From: Hippophae tibetana
Taxonomy: Eukaryota > Streptophyta > Magnoliopsida > Rosales > Elaeagnaceae
DNA length: 64,000 nt
Assembly (NCBI GenBank): GCA_037013495.1
Contig: CM072801.1
Span: 85,979,816 to 86,043,815 of the forward strand
Direction: 5' to 3'
The notes under the pieces: generated by a model
Told to the model about the DNA's origin: nothing
Seen by the model: the letters and a program-made list of their open reading frames with translations, nothing else
The model's database searches: none
Program-made: the position numbers and the translations under genes
Shown: positions 63,601 through 64,000 of the stretch, piece by piece
Layout of the letters: every line of letters begins with the position of its first letter
How positions within the stretch are numbered: position 1 is the first letter of the stretch

Positions 63601-63900
63601 ATAATAATGACTACTATAATATATCAAATATGAAGCTCGTTTCGTAACCTGAAAACGCACCGTAGCAATAGTATATTTCCTTGGTTTTTGTCAACCCAAA
63701 TTTCATCGTTCATACAACCTAATGATGTCTTAAAATTTGGTCGCACCTTATTTCGTTGTAATCTGTTCTTGCACTTTAGGATTCCATTTTGTTCATCTTA
63801 GCCATATTCTTAGTAATTCAATCTTTCTTATTCCTTTCAGTTCCAGGGTTGTTAGATTTTTCGCAAAATGGATTCACATCGATTGGATTCATAGCCTTGT
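59965..63900. repeat. 1312-bp dimer HOR, three copies
   Basis: Pairs start at 59965, 61277 and 62589, each 1312 bp. The first member is class I with gtgtaaaaacaaaaag, ttatggttataac and ttataagttt; the second is class II. The last two copies share ctttttttccc in the first member, and the first two share tactgttc in the second. In the last unit the class II tail (cctttcag, gttgttag) switches to class I (acatcgattggattc) between about 63855 and 63880. Confidence 0.92.
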
Positions 63901-64000
63901 TTGCTGAAAATAGTGTATCTATCTTCAATTATCTATTTTTTGAATTTTAGATTTAAAAAAATTAGTCCTTTGATGGTTTTCTTCTTTCTTAAGTCACAAA
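63901..64000. repeat. Partial monomer at right edge
   Basis: The first 100 bases of the next unit, class I (gtgtatctatc, aaaaaaatt, tcttaagtc). The array continues beyond the window. Confidence 0.97.

Larger units (their letters stand above)
301..63900. repeat. Register of the 97 complete monomers and length classes
   Basis: Unit starts: 301 956 1611 2266 2922 3577 4233 4889 5544 6199 6855 7512 8167 8824 9479 10136 10791 11447 12102 12758 13414 14069 14725 15381 16036 16692 17348 18003 18658 19313 19970 20625 21280 21937 22592 23249 23905 24560 25217 25872 26529 27184 27840 28495 29151 29807 30462 31117 31770 32427 33083 33736 34391 35048 35704 36357 37012 37669 38325 38980 39637 40293 40948 41605 42260 42917 43573 44228 44884 45540 46195 46850 47505 48163 48818 49475 50130 50785 51441 52096 52752 53407 54063 54719 55375 56030 56686 57342 57998 58653 59309 59965 60621 61277 61933 62589 63245. 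Alpha units (gtgtgaaac) are 655 bp and beta units (gtgtaaaaac) 656 bp; an 8-A run gives 657 and a 9-A run 658. Confidence 0.95.
1..64000. repeat. Satellite DNA array, ~656-bp monomer, about 97.6 copies
   Basis: The same 653-658 bp unit repeats head to tail in one orientation from the first base to the last, with no foreign insertion and no inversion. Units differ at a limited set of recurring sites, so most of the array is near-identical, and HOR copies look almost the same by eye. G+C is about 30% on the first complete unit. There is no coding sequence, telomere repeat, rRNA segment or transposon. The likely role is structural, as heterochromatin near a centromere, pericentromere or other knob-like block; this is inferred from size, homogeneity and HOR structure, not shown. 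Neither array edge is in the window, so the full array is longer. Family and species are not recognised. Confidence 0.99.

Noticed and set aside
301-63900. Four nucleosome-sized 164-bp subunits per monomer
   Set aside because: 656 divides by 4, but I saw no quarter-unit sequence similarity. The only internal similarity is at about 372-390 bp.
1-64000. CRISPR array or bacterial repeat cluster
   Set aside because: Units are about 656 bp with no short direct repeats separated by unique spacers, and no cas-like genes.
1-64000. Tandem transposon or retroelement array
   Set aside because: No terminal repeats, target duplications, polymerase, integrase or transposase frames are seen; the unit has no ends that break the head-to-tail phase.
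1-64000. rDNA intergenic spacer or 5S rDNA repeats
   Set aside because: No rRNA-like segment, no 5S internal promoter boxes, and no longer unit containing a gene within 64 kb.
1-64000. Telomeric repeats or array boundary
   Set aside because: No TTTAGGG, TTAGGG or similar runs are present, and both window edges lie inside ordinary units.

Overview
The whole 64 kb window is one uninterrupted, head-to-tail satellite DNA array. The basic unit (monomer) is 653-658 bp, usually 655 or 656, with about 30% G+C counted on one unit. The window holds 97 complete monomers from 301 to 63900 (phase set arbitrarily at a conserved TTGCTG), plus a 300-bp partial unit at the left edge and a 100-bp one at the right. 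I see no host gene, RNA gene, transposon, CRISPR array, operon or array boundary. The 62-67 codon open frames recur once per monomer and are by-products of the repeat.

Nothing here names a species. A long, A+T-rich array with higher-order repeats (HORs), and with many diagnostic variants that are C-to-T or G-to-A changes at CpG sites, fits constitutive (centromeric, pericentromeric or subtelomeric) heterochromatin of a eukaryote with cytosine methylation. A plant is the most likely source, but that is inference. I do not recognise the satellite family.

The information lies in the variants. Each monomer can be typed at about ten sites, and the types recur in order, so the array divides into nested HORs of 2, 3, 4, 5 and 6 monomers. 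Left part (1-21 kb): two related segments, 1611-6198 and 10136-18657, in which a 1967-bp trimer is present once or three times, separated by 1312-bp dimers. Middle (19-32 kb): a six-monomer block followed by a five-monomer relative, then the first diverged 'class II' cassettes. 32-42 kb: a tetramer marked by a shared 3-bp deletion, passing into a 1968-bp trimer. 43-49 kb: a 1967-bp trimer present twice, then a dimer ending in the most diverged patch of the window (about 49081-49640). 50-64 kb: class II monomers alternate with class I in 1311-bp dimers, three copies of a 2623-bp tetramer, then three copies of a 1312-bp dimer.

Length variation is fully explained: a 1-bp alpha/beta difference, A-tract length (7, 8 or 9) and three small deletion types account exactly for the distance between 301 and 63901. 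The best leads are the nested HOR history, conversion-like mosaic monomers, a set of short palindromes intact only in one monomer type, a partial CENP-B-box-like motif in nearly every unit, and the spread of CpG-decay variants through HOR copies. I found no gene-encoded system.
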